From: Candidatus Haliotispira prima
GTDB lineage: Bacteria > Spirochaetota > Spirochaetia > SP-2023
DNA: 64,000 nt
Assembly: GCA_029867005.1 (NCBI GenBank)
Contig: CP123443.1
Span: forward strand, 186,001 to 250,000
Direction: 5' to 3'
The notes beneath the pieces are model-generated. The model ran no database searches. It saw only the letters and a list, made by a program, of their open reading frames with translations, and was not told where the DNA came from. The position numbers and the translations under genes were made by a program. Positions 25,622-37,123 of this stretch are shown here, in pieces. Each line of letters begins with the position of its first letter. Position 1 is the first letter of the stretch.

Positions 25622-28600
25622 GTGGGCAACGAGACTAAAAATACCGTTCCGAAAAACTTAATGAGCAAGAATGAGCGAACATATATTGGCGAAAAATATA
25701 ATGAAATCCTTGCTTTACCGAATCTCGTAGAAGTACAGACCTTATCTTACGATCGGTTTCTTTCTGTTTCGATTGAGGGGGAAGAAAAAGTCAGTGAGAA
25801 TCTACAGGATGTTTTTAATTCTGTCTTTCCGATCGAGAGTCCCAATGGTGATCTGCTGATAGAATACGTTGATTTTTCTCTCGACTATCAGGGCGTGCGC
25901 TTTTCTGAAGCGGAGTGCAAGAGAAAAGGGCACACTTACGCCGTGCCCTTAAAGGCCAGAATCAACTTGGTGTTCCAGGACACCGGTGAAATTCGCCAGA
26001 AAGAAATCTACATGGGGGACATCCCCATCATGACTGAGCGCGGTACTTTTGTTATCAATGGTATTGAGCGGATTGTCGTTTCCCAGTTGCACCGTTCCCC
26101 TGGCGTAATTTTTAACAATGACAAGGGTGTCCACTCTTCGCGGATCATTCCTTATCGCGGTTCTTGGCTGGACTTGGAAGTCGATGCCAAGAAAGAAATC
26201 GTCTATACAAAGATTGACCGCAAGAAGCGAATTTTGACAACCATGTTTCTCCGCGCTCTTGGGTTGAATACGCGTGAAGATATTATAGAAGCCTTTTATA
26301 AGTCTAAGACAGTGCGTCTGTCGCAAAAATCGGCCAAAGAATTGCCGGGTTTCTATTTGGCCAAGGCTGTTTACATTAAAGATGAGAGTGGTAACGAGCG
26401 CAAATTGTACCGCGCCGGTGAAAAATTGATGCCGCACGACATTGACGACTTGCGGCATAGCAAGGTCAGTTCGATTTCGATCATTGACATGTTGGCACCG
26501 GATTCCCTGAATTCCGTTGTGATTCTGAATTGTTTTGAGCGCGAGGCGGGTTTGTTTGCCGAGGACATGGAGAACAAGAAGGATGAGCCTTCGCGCGAAG
26601 ATGCGCTGAGCTTGGTCTACTCCACGCTGCAACCCGGCGATCCGGTGACGGTGGAAACAGCCGACCGGGAATTACAGAGCATTTTCTTTTCTGCCCGCCG
26701 CTACGATTTGGGTAAGGTGGGCCGTTACAAACTGAACAAGAAATTGGAAACCGGAGCCCCCGGTGACCTTCAGGTTTTGACTATTCGGGACATCATTCTG
26801 ACCATCAAGCACCTGATCAAGGTCTATGAGGGTTATGAATCAGTGGATGACATCGACCACATGGGGAACCGTCGTGTGCGCTCGGTGGGAGAACTGATGG
26901 CGAACCAACTGAAGACGGCTTTCAGTCGGATGGATCGCATTGTCCGTGAGCGCATGCCGCTCAAAGATACTGAGACCCTCAACCCGCAGGATTTGATTTC
27001 GACAAAACCGATAGTTTCGGCGATCAAGGACTTTTTCGGCAGCAGCCAACTATCTCAGTTCATGGAACAGGTGAACCCGTTGGCGGAATTGACTCACAAG
27101 CGTCGTCTGAATGCTTTAGGGCCCGGCGGTCTGTCCCGTGACCGCGCCGGTTTTGAAGTGCGTGATGTGCATTATTCGCACTACGGCCGGATGTGTCCGA
27201 TTGAAACACCGGAAGGGCCGAATATTGGTCTGATTGTGTCTTTGGCTAATTACACCCGTATCAATGAGTTTGGTTTCCTGGAGACTCCGTATCGCCGTGT
27301 GCTTAAGGGCAAGGTTTCGGATAGGATTGAATACCTTTCGGCGATGGACGAAGAAAAATGCTATATTGCCCAAGCTTCGGCCAAACTGGATCCGGAAGGC
27401 AACTTTGTCGATGAATTGGTTGCAGTACGCCGTTCGGGAGACTATACCAACAAGACTCCGGAAGAAATTGAGTACATGGATGTGTCGCCGCGCCAAATCA
27501 TTTCCACGGCCGCCTCACTGATTCCGTTTTTGGAGCACGATGATGCGAATCGCGCTTTGATGGGCTGTAATATGCAGCGTCAGGCCGTGCCGCTGCTCTT
27601 CCCCGAAGCTCCGATTGTCGGTACCGGGATGGAGGCCAAGGCCGCGTACGATGCCGGTGTTGTAGTGAAAGCCCGCGATGCGGGCGAAGTGACCAACGTC
27701 ACTTCCTGTGAAATTCGCATTTTGCATCAGGGCGAGAAGGCGGGTAAAGAGAATGAAGTTGCTTATCCGCTGCTGCAATATGGCCGAACTAACCAGGATA
27801 CCTCTTTTCACCAGCGGCCGCTGGTGAAAAAGGGGGATCGTGTAACCAAGGGCGAACTGATCGCCGACGGTCCGGCTACGGACAAGGGCGAATTGGCTCT
27901 GGGTCGCAACCTCTTGGTCGGTTTTGTGCCTTGGAACGGCTACAATTTTGAAGATGCGGTATTGATCTCACAGAAAGTGGTGAAGGACGACTACTATACT
28001 TCAATCCATATCAAGGAATTTTCTATCCAAATTCGGGAGACCAAATTGGGTTTGGATAAAATCACCCGAGACATTCCCAACATTGCCGACAAAAATTTGG
28101 GTCATCTGGACGAAGAGGGTATTGTGCGCATCGGTGCCCACGTTAAGTCCGGCGATGTCCTGGTGGGTCGGATCACTCCGAAGTCCGAGTCGGACAGCAC
28201 TCCGGAATTCCGCCTGCTGAACTCAATTTTTGGTGAAAAGGCCCGGGATGTGCGCGACACGTCGTTGAAGCTGCCCCACGGTGTCGAAGGCACCGTGGTC
28301 GAGATTCAGCGTTTGGCCCGTGCGGCCGGGGATAACCTGGACCCGGGTGTGAATGAAGTGGTCAAGGTTGTATTGGCAACGAAACGCAAGCTCAAAGAGG
28401 GAGACAAAATGGCCGGTCGCCACGGGAATAAGGGCGTGGTCGCCCGGATTCTGCCCGAAGAAGACATGCCTTTCCTCGAAGACGGTACGCCGTTGGAAAT
28501 TTGTCTGAATCCGTTGGGTATTCCCTCCCGTATGAACATCGGTCAAATTCTGGAAACGATGCTCGGCCATGTCGGTCAGCGATTGGGCAGGCTGTACGAG

Positions 28601-29143
28601 GCCTCCGTATTCCTTTCTCCCGATGTGGAGGAAATCAGCCAACTGCTGGAGGAGTCCGGGGTTTCCCGTGCTTCCAAAATGACGGCCTTCGACGGCCAGA
28701 CCGGGGATGCTTTTGAAAATGAGATTCTGGTCGGTTACATGTACTACCTGAAACTGCACCACTTGGTGGACGATAAGATGCACGCCCGTTCTACCGGGCC
28801 TTATTCTCTGGTTACTCAGCAACCGCTGGGCGGTAAGGCCCAATTTGGCGGTCAGCGGCTGGGTGAAATGGAGGTTTGGGCCCTGGAAGCCTATGGTGCC
28901 TCTCACACCTTGCAGGAGCTGATGACGGTCAAGTCGGATGATATGAATGGCCGTGTTCATGTCTACGAGAGTATCGTCAAGGGTGACCCGGCATCGACAT
29001 CCGGTATTCCCGAATCCTTTAACGTTTTAGTACAGGAGCTGCGTGGCTTGGCGTTAGATGTTTCGGTCTACGACCGCAAGAACAAACAACTGCCGCTGAC
29101 CGAGCGCGATGATGAACTGATTAATCGCCAGGATACTTTCTAA
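25622..29143 (+). CDS. rpoB: DNA-directed RNA polymerase subunit beta
   Basis: 1173 aa, compact form of the beta subunit. GTG at 25622 follows AGGAG at 25611-25615. The rifampicin pocket reads [15 protein letters not shown] and [20 protein letters not shown]; the Asn at residue 497 (27110-27112) is at the place of E. coli Ser531, a change reported as the basis of natural rifampicin resistance in spirochaetes. Further conserved segments include [15 protein letters not shown], the [12 protein letters not shown] active-site loop and the C-terminal [20 protein letters not shown]. It forms the catalytic core with RpoC, whose gene begins 27 bases downstream. Confidence 0.97.
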   Translation: MGNETKNTVPKNLMSKNERTYIGEKYNEILALPNLVEVQTLSYDRFLSVSIEGEEKVSENLQDVFNSVFPIESPNGDLLIEYVDFSLDYQGVRFSEAECKRKGHTYAVPLKARINLVFQDTGEIRQKEIYMGDIPIMTERGTFVINGIERIVVSQLHRSPGVIFNNDKGVHSSRIIPYRGSWLDLEVDAKKEIVYTKIDRKKRILTTMFLRALGLNTREDIIEAFYKSKTVRLSQKSAKELPGFYLAKAVYIKDESGNERKLYRAGEKLMPHDIDDLRHSKVSSISIIDMLAPDSLNSVVILNCFEREAGLFAEDMENKKDEPSREDALSLVYSTLQPGDPVTVETADRELQSIFFSARRYDLGKVGRYKLNKKLETGAPGDLQVLTIRDIILTIKHLIKVYEGYESVDDIDHMGNRRVRSVGELMANQLKTAFSRMDRIVRERMPLKDTETLNPQDLISTKPIVSAIKDFFGSSQLSQFMEQVNPLAELTHKRRLNALGPGGLSRDRAGFEVRDVHYSHYGRMCPIETPEGPNIGLIVSLANYTRINEFGFLETPYRRVLKGKVSDRIEYLSAMDEEKCYIAQASAKLDPEGNFVDELVAVRRSGDYTNKTPEEIEYMDVSPRQIISTAASLIPFLEHDDANRALMGCNMQRQAVPLLFPEAPIVGTGMEAKAAYDAGVVVKARDAGEVTNVTSCEIRILHQGEKAGKENEVAYPLLQYGRTNQDTSFHQRPLVKKGDRVTKGELIADGPATDKGELALGRNLLVGFVPWNGYNFEDAVLISQKVVKDDYYTSIHIKEFSIQIRETKLGLDKITRDIPNIADKNLGHLDEEGIVRIGAHVKSGDVLVGRITPKSESDSTPEFRLLNSIFGEKARDVRDTSLKLPHGVEGTVVEIQRLARAAGDNLDPGVNEVVKVVLATKRKLKEGDKMAGRHGNKGVVARILPEEDMPFLEDGTPLEICLNPLGIPSRMNIGQILETMLGHVGQRLGRLYEASVFLSPDVEEISQLLEESGVSRASKMTAFDGQTGDAFENEILVGYMYYLKLHHLVDDKMHARSTGPYSLVTQQPLGGKAQFGGQRLGEMEVWALEAYGASHTLQELMTVKSDDMNGRVHVYESIVKGDPASTSGIPESFNVLVQELRGLALDVSVYDRKNKQLPLTERDDELINRQDTF

Positions 29144-29170
29144 AAAGGCCAAGTGAGGAGTTTTACGGAA

Positions 29171-32100
29171 ATGAGAGATATTCAAGAGTTTGACAGCCTG
29201 AAAATCCGCCTGGCTTCGCCTGAGCAAATTCGCAGTTGGTCTTACGGAGAAGTAAAGAAACCGGAGACAATTAACTACCGCAGCCTGCGGCCGGAAAAAG
29301 ACGGCTTGTTCTGCGAACGCATCTTTGGTACCACCAAAGAGTGGGAGTGTTTTTGCGGTAAATTTAAATCAATCCGCTACAAAGGTGTGGTTTGTGACCG
29401 CTGTGGTGTGGAAATCACTCACAGCCGTGTGCGCCGCGAGCGCATGGGCCATGTCGAATTGGCCGCGCCGGTATCGCATATTTGGTACTATCGCACGATT
29501 CCCTCCAGTATGGGGGCCTTGCTCAGCCTGTCCCAGAGCGCATTGCGTGCCGTGCTGTATTACGAAAAATATATTGTGGTCGACCCGGGCAATACCGAGT
29601 TGGAACTGCACCAGTTGCTGACGGAAGAAGAATATTCGGAGGCACGAGACCGTTTTGGAGAGGCCTTCAATGCCGGCATCGGTGCGGAATGCATCAAGCA
29701 GATGTTGGAAAATCTGGATCTGGACGCTTTGTCAACGGAGCTGCGGGCCAAGATGATCGAGAAAGGTGCCAAGGCAGATAAAAAATTGCTTAAGCGCATC
29801 GAGATTGTCGAAAACTTCAACCGTTCGGACAACGAGGTCAAGTGGATGATTCTGGATGTCATCCCCGTCATTCCGCCGGATCTGCGGCCTATGGTGCAGT
29901 TGGACGGGGGCCGCTTCGCGACCTCCGACCTGAATGACCTGTATCGCCGTGTCATCAACCGCAACAATCGGCTTAAGCGTCTGCTGGTGCTTTCGGCCCC
30001 GGAAGTTATTATCCGCAATGAAAAATGCATGTTGCAGGAAGCGGTTGATGCGCTGTTGGATAACTCCAAACGAAAGAAAGTAAACAAGGGCCCGGCCAAT
30101 CGCCCGCTCAAGTCGCTTTCCGACTTGCTCAAGGGTAAGCAGGGGCGTTTTCGGCAGAATTTGCTGGGTAAGCGCGTGGACTATTCCGGCCGTTCAGTGA
30201 TTGTGGTCGGGCCACAGCTCAAGCTGCATCAGTGTGGTCTGCCGACCAAGATGGCTTTGGAGTTGTACAAGCCATTTATCATGCGCAAGCTGGTCGAAAA
30301 AGAAATTGTGTTTAACATCAAAAAAGCGAAAATTTTGGTGGAGCAGACAACCACCGAGGTCTGGGAAGTCCTCGACGAAGTTGTGCGTGAGCACCCCGTG
30401 TTGCTCAACCGCGCCCCGACTTTGCACCGCTTGGGTATTCAGGCCTTTGAGCCGATACTGGTAGAGGGTAAGGCCATTCAGTTACACCCGCTGGTCTGTC
30501 ACGCTTTTAATGCCGACTTTGACGGCGACCAAATGGCCGTGCATTTGCCGCTGACTCAAGCGGCCCAGGTGGAATGTTGGTCTCTGATGTTGGCCTCTAA
30601 GAACCTGATGAACCCGGCCAACGGTATGTCGGTGGTTTTCCCCTCGCAGGACATGGTCTTGGGTATCTACCTGCTGACCAAGCCGCGCAAGGGAGACAAA
30701 GGCGAAGGCCGTCACTTTTCCGGCTTCAATGAAGTTCTCAAGGCATTGGATCTGAAACAAATCACTCACCATTCGTTGATCAAAGTGCCCAACCCGGCTT
30801 TCAGCAAGGAAAATGCCGAGGTCGAATCGCGCTGGTTGGAGACGACTCCCGGCCGGGTTGTATTCAATATGGGCATCCCCAATCAGGTTGATTTTGTCAA
30901 CGAGACGTTGGACGACAAGGGCCTGCGCAGTTTGATAGAGTATTCTTTTGAAGAAAACGGGGCCTCAATCACGGTGGAGTTACTGGACTGTATCAAAGAA
31001 GTGGGTTTTCGCCACGCTACTTTGCTGGGCTGTTCCATCGGTATTGACGACATCCTGATTCCCATAGAAAAGAAGGATCTGATCGAACAATCCAATCAGG
31101 CCGTGGTCAAGATCCAGGAGCAATATCGCTCCGGTCACATTACCAACGAAGAACGTTACAACCGCGTGGTGGAGGTTTGGAGTAAGACCAATGAGGATCT
31201 TACTCGGCTGATGATGGACTTGTTGTCCGAAGACCGGCAGGGCTTTAACAATGTCTATATTATGGCGGACTCCGGTGCTCGGGGTTCGCGCAACCAGATC
31301 CGTCAGTTGGCCGGTATGCGCGGTCTGATGGCCAAGCCTTCGGGGGACATCATCGAGTTGCCGATTCGCTCCAATTTTAAAGAAGGCCTGTCGGTAATTG
31401 AATTCTTTATTTCCACCAATGGTGCCCGTAAAGGTTTGGCAGATACGGCGTTGAAGACGGCGGATGCCGGCTATTTGACCCGTCGTCTGGTCGATATTTC
31501 ACAGGACGTAGTGGTCAATCAGGACGATTGCGGCACCATCAACGGTATCGTGATGTCGGCCCTGAAAGACGGCGAGGAAATTGTAGAGAGCCTGGCCGAC
31601 CGGATTCGCGGCAGCTACACTTTGGAACGGGTCAAGCATCCGATTACCGGCGAGCTGATTTTGGACGTGAACGAAGAACTTACGGATATGCTTGCCAACG
31701 AGATTGAGCAGATCGGCATTGAAGAGGTGCGCGTGCGCACCGTGCTGACCTGTGAGGCCCGCTATGGCGTTTGTTGCAAGTGCTATGGCCGGGACCTTTC
31801 GACCCGGAAGACGGTCAACGTCGGTGAGGCGGTAGGTATTCTGGCTGCCCAGTCGATTGGCCAGCCGGGTACGCAGCTAACCATGCGTACTTTTCATGTG
31901 GGTGGTACGGCCTCTACTATTGCCGAAGATAATAAGATTGCCCTGAAGTATCCCGTGCTGGTGCGGGAGATCAAAGGCCATTATCTGGATATGGGTAAGG
32001 ATCGTTTATTGTTTACCCGTAAAGGCTATATTTTTGTGGCTAAGATTCTGGAACGCCACGAATTGGCCAAGGGAGACAAATTCTTGCTCGAAGATGGCGA

Positions 32101-34129
32101 GCGCGTGGTGAAAGGTGTCCCCATTATCGAAAGTGGCGGTGAGGTAACGGAAGCTCAGCAGACGGCCTTTCTGGTCAAACAGGAGAAGACTCTTCTGCTG
32201 GTGGCTCAGGATCAGCGTTTGGAAGTGCGCAATGGTTCCAATGTCAACGTCAGGCCCGGCCAGATTGTCGGTATTGATGAGCCTGTTGCCGTGTTTGACC
32301 CGTTTAGTGATCCTATCATCGCTGAGCAGGCGGGCAAGGTGCATTTTGTCGATTTGATTAACGGTGTGACGTTGCGTGAAGAGTTAAACGAAGAGACCGG
32401 GAATATTGAGAAAAAGATTGCGGAGCAGTTCTCCCAGAGTTTGGAACCGCGCATTGAATTGTTGGACGATAAAAATGAGGTGATTGGCAACTACTACTTG
32501 CCGGGTGGTTCCTATCTCAGCGTGGAAGATGGTGCGGTTATTAGTGCCGGCCGTATTTTGGCCAAGCTGCTTAAAGAAAGTGCCAAGACTCAGGATATCA
32601 CCGGCGGTCTGCCGCGTGTTGTCGAGTTGTTTGAGGCCCGGCGGCCAAAGAATGCGACGGTGTTGGCCAATATCACCGGTACAGTGCATTTTCGAGGCTT
32701 GTTTAAGGGCAAACGTTTGGTGATTGTCGAGGATCGATACGGCAATGAGAGTCGCCATCTTATTCCGCAGGGGCGGCACCTGTTGGTACGCGATGGTGAC
32801 CCGGTCGTGGTTGCGGAACCGCTCTGTGACGGCCCGGTTGACCCGCATACGGTTCTGGATATTCAGGGGGAAAACGCTTTGCAGCGTTTCCTGGTAGATG
32901 AAGTCCAGGAAGTGTATCGGATGCAGGGAGTAAACATCAACGATAAGCATATCGGTGTGATTATCCGCCAGATGATGCGCAAGGTCGAAGTGGTCGATGT
33001 GGGTGATACCCAGTTTATCTACGGCCACCAAGTGGACAAGTACACTTTCCGCACGGAGAACGAAAATGTAATCGGTGAGGGTGGCCGCCCCGCTGTGGCT
33101 CAGCCTTTGTTGCAAGGTATCACCAAGGCTTCGCTGAATATCAATTCCTGGGTCTCGGCGGCCTCGTTCCAGGAGACGACTCGTGTTCTGACCAATGCGG
33201 CGATTGTCGGCAATGTGGACCCGCTGAATGGTCTGAAGGAGAACGTGATTATCGGTCACGTGATTCCGGCCGGTACGGGGATGAGAAAGTATCGGGACTT
33301 GCAGCTTTATACGGAAGATATGGAAGACTTGGATGCCCACGTCCAGGAAATTCTGGAGCAACGTCGTATTGAGCAGGAAGAGATTGAACGGTTGGCCTTG
33401 GAGCAGGAAGCGAAGGAAGAGTTGATCCTCGAAGATGATCCGTTCCCGTTCTTTGATGAAGCACCCGCCGAGCTGGTGAAGGCTCCCAAGGGGGAGAGTG
33501 GGTCGGAAGACGACTTAGCCGACATGGATGACGACGATGAGGATGAAGCTGACGACGACGAGGATGACGAGGATGACGCTGACCGGGATGACGCTGACCG
33601 GGATGACGCTGACTCTGACGATGCTGAAGCAGGTGATGAGGTTGACGGTGAAGTCAATGACGCGGTAGCAGAAAGCGGAGATGCTGCGGATTCCGAGACT
33701 GTTGACAAAGCGGCTGATGGGATTGTCGGTGAAGTGGCTGATGCAGTAGAAGAAGGTGGAGAAACATCGGATTCTGAGACTGTTGACAAAGTGGCTGATG
33801 CAGTAGAAGAAAACAGTGAAGTTGTGGATTCTGAGACTGCGGATGACACGGCTGATGGGATTGTCGGTGAAGTGGCTGATACGGTAGAAGAAGGTGGAGA
33901 AACATCGGATTCTGAGACTGTTGACAAAGTGGCTGATGCAGTAGAAGAAAACGGTGAAATTGCGGATTCTGAAACTGCTGACAAGGCTGCTAATGAGATT
34001 GGCGGTGAAGTCCGTGACGCAGTAGAACAAAGTGAGCAGGTTGCGGACTCCGAAATGGCTGATGAGGCCGACAGTCGTCCGGCAGAGGGTGAAGCCGGCA
34101 ATTTGAAAGAGGAGCCGGGCGATAATTAG
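29171..34129 (+). CDS. rpoC: DNA-directed RNA polymerase subunit beta' with long acidic C-terminal tail
   Basis: 1652 aa. ATG at 29171 follows GAGGAG at 29155-29160 and gives the usual start [19 protein letters not shown]-terminal zinc site (CFCGK...CDRCGVE), active-site NADFDGDQM at about residues 447-455, second zinc cluster ([13 protein letters not shown]), trigger-loop region [24 protein letters not shown] as two parts of a conserved stretch. The polymerase part ends near residue 1435. The remaining 200 or so residues are an acidic extension ([16 protein letters not shown], then [13 protein letters not shown]) followed by a 46-residue repeat containing [13 protein letters not shown]. The ordinary family length is about 1400 aa, so the tail is extra. 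Confidence 0.96.
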   Translation: MRDIQEFDSLKIRLASPEQIRSWSYGEVKKPETINYRSLRPEKDGLFCERIFGTTKEWECFCGKFKSIRYKGVVCDRCGVEITHSRVRRERMGHVELAAPVSHIWYYRTIPSSMGALLSLSQSALRAVLYYEKYIVVDPGNTELELHQLLTEEEYSEARDRFGEAFNAGIGAECIKQMLENLDLDALSTELRAKMIEKGAKADKKLLKRIEIVENFNRSDNEVKWMILDVIPVIPPDLRPMVQLDGGRFATSDLNDLYRRVINRNNRLKRLLVLSAPEVIIRNEKCMLQEAVDALLDNSKRKKVNKGPANRPLKSLSDLLKGKQGRFRQNLLGKRVDYSGRSVIVVGPQLKLHQCGLPTKMALELYKPFIMRKLVEKEIVFNIKKAKILVEQTTTEVWEVLDEVVREHPVLLNRAPTLHRLGIQAFEPILVEGKAIQLHPLVCHAFNADFDGDQMAVHLPLTQAAQVECWSLMLASKNLMNPANGMSVVFPSQDMVLGIYLLTKPRKGDKGEGRHFSGFNEVLKALDLKQITHHSLIKVPNPAFSKENAEVESRWLETTPGRVVFNMGIPNQVDFVNETLDDKGLRSLIEYSFEENGASITVELLDCIKEVGFRHATLLGCSIGIDDILIPIEKKDLIEQSNQAVVKIQEQYRSGHITNEERYNRVVEVWSKTNEDLTRLMMDLLSEDRQGFNNVYIMADSGARGSRNQIRQLAGMRGLMAKPSGDIIELPIRSNFKEGLSVIEFFISTNGARKGLADTALKTADAGYLTRRLVDISQDVVVNQDDCGTINGIVMSALKDGEEIVESLADRIRGSYTLERVKHPITGELILDVNEELTDMLANEIEQIGIEEVRVRTVLTCEARYGVCCKCYGRDLSTRKTVNVGEAVGILAAQSIGQPGTQLTMRTFHVGGTASTIAEDNKIALKYPVLVREIKGHYLDMGKDRLLFTRKGYIFVAKILERHELAKGDKFLLEDGERVVKGVPIIESGGEVTEAQQTAFLVKQEKTLLLVAQDQRLEVRNGSNVNVRPGQIVGIDEPVAVFDPFSDPIIAEQAGKVHFVDLINGVTLREELNEETGNIEKKIAEQFSQSLEPRIELLDDKNEVIGNYYLPGGSYLSVEDGAVISAGRILAKLLKESAKTQDITGGLPRVVELFEARRPKNATVLANITGTVHFRGLFKGKRLVIVEDRYGNESRHLIPQGRHLLVRDGDPVVVAEPLCDGPVDPHTVLDIQGENALQRFLVDEVQEVYRMQGVNINDKHIGVIIRQMMRKVEVVDVGDTQFIYGHQVDKYTFRTENENVIGEGGRPAVAQPLLQGITKASLNINSWVSAASFQETTRVLTNAAIVGNVDPLNGLKENVIIGHVIPAGTGMRKYRDLQLYTEDMEDLDAHVQEILEQRRIEQEEIERLALEQEAKEELILEDDPFPFFDEAPAELVKAPKGESGSEDDLADMDDDDEDEADDDEDDEDDADRDDADRDDADSDDAEAGDEVDGEVNDAVAESGDAADSETVDKAADGIVGEVADAVEEGGETSDSETVDKVADAVEENSEVVDSETADDTADGIVGEVADTVEEGGETSDSETVDKVADAVEENGEIADSETADKAANEIGGEVRDAVEQSEQVADSEMADEADSRPAEGEAGNLKEEPGDN
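33713..34060 (+). repeat. 138-bp tandem repeat in the 3' end of rpoC
   Basis: Units begin at 33713, 33851 and 33989 (third partial and diverged), exact spacing 138 bases each, so 46 codons per unit. The unit starts GCTGATGGGATTGTCGGTGA. Each unit holds two shorter related halves, each opening with a DSET peptide. Being a multiple of three, copy number can change without breaking the frame. Confidence 0.85.
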
Positions 34130-34148
34130 TCTGTTTCCGGAGTGATCA

Positions 34149-34163
34149 GCCGGCTTTGCCGGC
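34149..34163 (+). terminator. Hairpin just after rpoC
   Basis: GCCGGC-TTT-GCCGGC, 20 bases after the rpoC stop. Strong stem but no T run, so it may be a processing or rho-assisted end rather than an intrinsic terminator. Confidence 0.35.
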
Positions 34164-34220
34164 GGTCCCTTGATTCACAGAGACCTCGATCCACAGAAAT
34201 ATTTTGTCGTAGAAAGTAGG

Positions 34221-34276
34221 ATTCACCCGTCTGTAGGCGCAGCGTTTCGGCGCAGCACAGCTACAGACGGGTGAAT
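34221..34276. repeat. Perfect 16-bp inverted repeat after rpoC
   Basis: ATTCACCCGTCTGTAG at 34221-34236 and its exact complement at 34261-34276, enclosing 24 bases. It lies between the core operon and the AT-rich restriction-modification genes. No T run follows on either strand. Could be the scar or end of a small mobile element, a regulatory RNA structure or part of the operon terminator. The rest of 34130-34461 shows no gene. Confidence 0.75.
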
Positions 34277-34461
34277 TGTGCAGTGCCTCCTGCAATACCG
34301 TAATTCGGTTCCACAGGAGCCATACCGGCAATGTAGAGCTGCTGCGTGATGAGATCAACTCAGGTCGGCCCCAATCGCCTTGTATTAGAGTCTTTTAAGG
34401 GCCTTGTGTCTTTGGCCAAAGTATCGGCTTTCCGCTGGGTTTGTCGGAGTAAAGGGGATAG

Positions 34462-35142
34462 AAGTTCAGGAAGCCGGATTTAACAATAAAAACGTTAAAA
34501 GAATCTGCAAAGGAATTCTGTGATATAGAATCTTTATGCCTAAATAGGAACCTTTACGAAATAACAGACGGAAAAGCCGTAGGCATACATATTGAACACA
34601 AATTTAAGAAATATCTTAAAGACCATTATTCTTATGAAGATGGTTCTTCGGCAAAAGGAATTGATTTGCCGGGTACAACAATTCAAACAGATATAAAAGT
34701 AACTTCAGTAAGACAACCACAATCTTCAAGCTCATTTAAAGATGCAAAACAGAAAATATTTGGGTTAGGCTATAATCTGCTTATTTTTGTATATGACAAA
34801 GTTGACGACCCGAGTACAAGTTCTGCCAAACTTAATTTTCTGAGTTGTTCCTATCTCGATAAAGAAAGAACAGCGGATTACACAACAACATGGAGAATAA
34901 GGGAAATGGTAAAAGATGGTGCAATCAAAGATGATATTGTAGCTTATCTTAATGACAAATGTATTCCGGCGGATGATATTGGACTTGGTTTAATTGCGGA
35001 TGAAATAGTAAGCAGAACACCCAAACAAGGATATTTGACAATATCAAATGCTTTACAATGGAGGTTGCAGTATGCAAGAATCGTACACTTAAAGGATAGT
35101 GTTGCCGGTATTACAAAGATTGTAGATAAAGTAATAAAATGA
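34462..35142 (+). pseudogene. Type II restriction endonuclease, start codon missing
   Basis: About 226 codons open from the stop at 34459-34461. Translation shows TLKESAKEFCDIESLCLN, TDGKAVGIHIEHKFKKYL, GSSAKGIDLPGTTIQTDIKV and SVRQPQSSSSFKDA. This resembles a type II endonuclease family that accompanies adenine methyltransferases; SSAKGID...DIKV fits a PD-(D/E)xK-like core with the E/D-x-K part at DIKV. No ATG, GTG or TTG occurs in frame before the TTG at 34666, which lies inside the conserved domain. The first few residues therefore seem to have been lost where AT-rich island DNA joins the chromosome, or a rare codon (ATA/ATT) is used. The stop overlaps the methyltransferase ATG (ATGA). Confidence 0.65.
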
Positions 35143-36878
35143 TTTGTTTTACAACACATCTAACTAATTCAGCTGTAGAGTTCTTTGAAAAGAACTCTAC
35201 AGTGCTCGCAGATTTTGTTGAGATGAATAACCTTGTAAAGAATGTTAGCGGAATAAATAATTTTTTTACTTCACAGGAAGAGGCTACAGAATTATCAGAT
35301 AAAATAAAAGAATATAATTCCATTGTCTCAGAACCGGATAGGAGAGAATATGGGGATTTTCAAACAAATGAAAATTTGGCGTTCCAAGTAGCTCAATATG
35401 TATTGTCAAAAAACAATGATGTTGAATTTATTTTAGAACCAACTTGTGGGAAAGGCAATTTCATTCTTGCCTCGATTCAACAATCAAACTCGCTCAAAAA
35501 AATTGTTGGGATTGAAATTTATAAACCGTATGTTTGGGAAACAAAATTCAAAATTTTTAACTATTATTTATTAAATAGAGAGATTCCCAAACCTGAAATT
35601 GATATCATCCACGGAAATGTCTTTGAGTTTGACTATAACCAATTGGCAAAATCTACATCTCATTTAAAAATATTAATTATGGGTAACCCACCTTGGGTTA
35701 CTAATTCTGAACTTGGATCCATTGATTCAAAAAACCTGCCTCAAAAATCAAATTTTAAAAAACATAGAGGACTTGAAGCTATTACAGGAAAAGGAAACTT
35801 TGACATAGGAGAATATATATCTCTAATCATGTTGAAATCCTTTCAGAATCATAATGGATCATTGGCCTTTTTAATAAAAAATTCTATTGTTAAGAATCTT
35901 ATTCAAGACCAAAAAAGAAACAGGTTTAAAATCAGTCAATCAGAAAAATTAAATATTGATTCCCAAAAGGAATTTAATGTTTCTGTAAATGCCTGTTTGT
36001 TCTTAACTCACTTCAATACGGCCCCGGAATTTACTTGTAAAGAGTTTGACTTTTACAGTCGAGATTATTTGACAACTTTCGGTTGGTATAAAGATAAGTT
36101 TGTTTATTCGGTAAAAGACTACGACAAATCCGGTATCATAGATGGAAAATCGGTATTCACCTGGCGTTCAGGAGTCAAACATGACTGTGCAAAAGTGATG
36201 GAATTTGAACGATGGAATGATCACTTTATTAATGGATTGGGAGAAGAAATCGATCTTGAGAATAAATTAGTTTATGGGTTATTAAAGAGTTCTGACTTAA
36301 AAGGTAACAATAATAATACATCTAGAAAATTAACAATAATTACTCAAAGGAAAATAGGGCAGGAAACAGAATATATTCAAGATAATTTCCCGCTTACACA
36401 TCAGTATTTAAGCTCTCACAAGGATTTTTTTGATAAACGTAAATCATCTGTTTATAAGGATAAACCGGATTTTTCGATATTTGGTATCGGAGACTACTCG
36501 TTTACAAAATATAAAGTTGGGATTTCAGGGCTGTACAAGTCCACTCGTTTCACCTTAGTTTGCCCTATGGATTCCAAACCTATAATGCTCGATGACACTT
36601 GCTACTTTATTGGGTTTGATGAATTAAAGATGGCACAAATTGCTCATTGTTTGGTGAACTCGGATGCAGTACAGGAATTTTTGAAATCCATTATCTTTTC
36701 TGATTCTAAAAGGTCAATTAACAAAGATGTCTTAATGCGAATTGACTTTGAAAATGCTTTTAAAAATTATAGTTTTGCTGATGCAAAAGAGAAAATCAGC
36801 GGACTGAAAATTGAGCATTGGGAAGAGTTTGCTGTAATGATCAAAGCAAATGGAAAGGAACCAGTGACACTCTTCTGA
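35139..36878 (+). CDS. DNA adenine-specific methyltransferase of the type II R-M system
   Basis: 579 aa. SAM-binding motif I is EPTCGKGNFILA (about residue 107) and catalytic motif IV is NPPWV (about residue 184), the N6-adenine methyltransferase signature of the Eco57I/N6_Mtase group. The remaining residues form a target-recognition part with YGLLKSSDL and KYKVGISGLYK, typical of this group. It protects the host from the adjacent endonuclease. Start at 35139 overlaps the endonuclease stop by four bases; a later ATG at 35224 is possible. A perfect hairpin (35173-35202) sits inside its first 25 codons. Much more AT-rich than rpoC, so acquired horizontally. Confidence 0.85.
   Translation: MICFTTHLTNSAVEFFEKNSTVLADFVEMNNLVKNVSGINNFFTSQEEATELSDKIKEYNSIVSEPDRREYGDFQTNENLAFQVAQYVLSKNNDVEFILEPTCGKGNFILASIQQSNSLKKIVGIEIYKPYVWETKFKIFNYYLLNREIPKPEIDIIHGNVFEFDYNQLAKSTSHLKILIMGNPPWVTNSELGSIDSKNLPQKSNFKKHRGLEAITGKGNFDIGEYISLIMLKSFQNHNGSLAFLIKNSIVKNLIQDQKRNRFKISQSEKLNIDSQKEFNVSVNACLFLTHFNTAPEFTCKEFDFYSRDYLTTFGWYKDKFVYSVKDYDKSGIIDGKSVFTWRSGVKHDCAKVMEFERWNDHFINGLGEEIDLENKLVYGLLKSSDLKGNNNNTSRKLTIITQRKIGQETEYIQDNFPLTHQYLSSHKDFFDKRKSSVYKDKPDFSIFGIGDYSFTKYKVGISGLYKSTRFTLVCPMDSKPIMLDDTCYFIGFDELKMAQIAHCLVNSDAVQEFLKSIIFSDSKRSINKDVLMRIDFENAFKNYSFADAKEKISGLKIEHWEEFAVMIKANGKEPVTLF
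35173..35202 (+). repeat. 13-bp perfect hairpin in the start of the methyltransferase gene
   Basis: CTGTAGAGTTCTT at 35173-35185, four-base loop, exact complement at 35190-35202. Its place at codons 12-22, before an alternative ATG at 35224, suggests translational or transcriptional control of the methyltransferase. Inference only. Confidence 0.6.
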
Positions 36879-37034
36879 AACAGTACGAAGGCCCAACAAT
36901 CTGTAAAATAATGGCTCAATTTTGACATTGGTCAGGAGAAACTTCTGGCTCCGAAACCGTGGATAAAGCGGACATTTCCGCACCGGTACCCCCATAACCC
37001 CCCAACAGCACATATATCGTAAATCTTACACAGC

Positions 37035-37052
37035 GGCCCCGCACACGGGGCC
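37035..37052. repeat. GC hairpin upstream of the type IIG gene
   Basis: GGCCCCG-CACA-CGGGGCC, perfect 7-bp stem, in the 245-base gap between the methyltransferase and the next gene. Composition returns to GC-rich here, marking the right edge of the AT-rich segment. Confidence 0.5.
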
Positions 37053-37075
37053 CATACTCTCTCTCTGGGCCTGCC

Positions 37076-37096
37076 CCGGGCAAAAGGCCCGGTTTT
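37076..37096 (+). terminator. Candidate rho-independent terminator of the R-M genes
   Basis: CCGGGC-AAAAG-GCCCGG followed by TTTT, ending 28 bases before the next coding sequence. A good short terminator for the upstream restriction-modification transcript; transcription of the following gene would then need a start within the last 30 bases or readthrough. Confidence 0.5.
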
Positions 37097-37123
37097 CAGT
37101 ATGTTTTGTGGCGGAGAATGCGG

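Noticed and set aside
33713-34060. CRISPR-like array
   Set aside because: Repeat units are 138 bases, adjacent, in frame with rpoC and have no unique spacers or cas genes. No CRISPR was found in the window.
33307-34101. 264-codon Ser-rich open frame on the minus strand over the rpoC tail
   Set aside because: Mirror of the Asp/Glu repeat codons of rpoC; no ribosome site, and composition is explained by the opposite strand.
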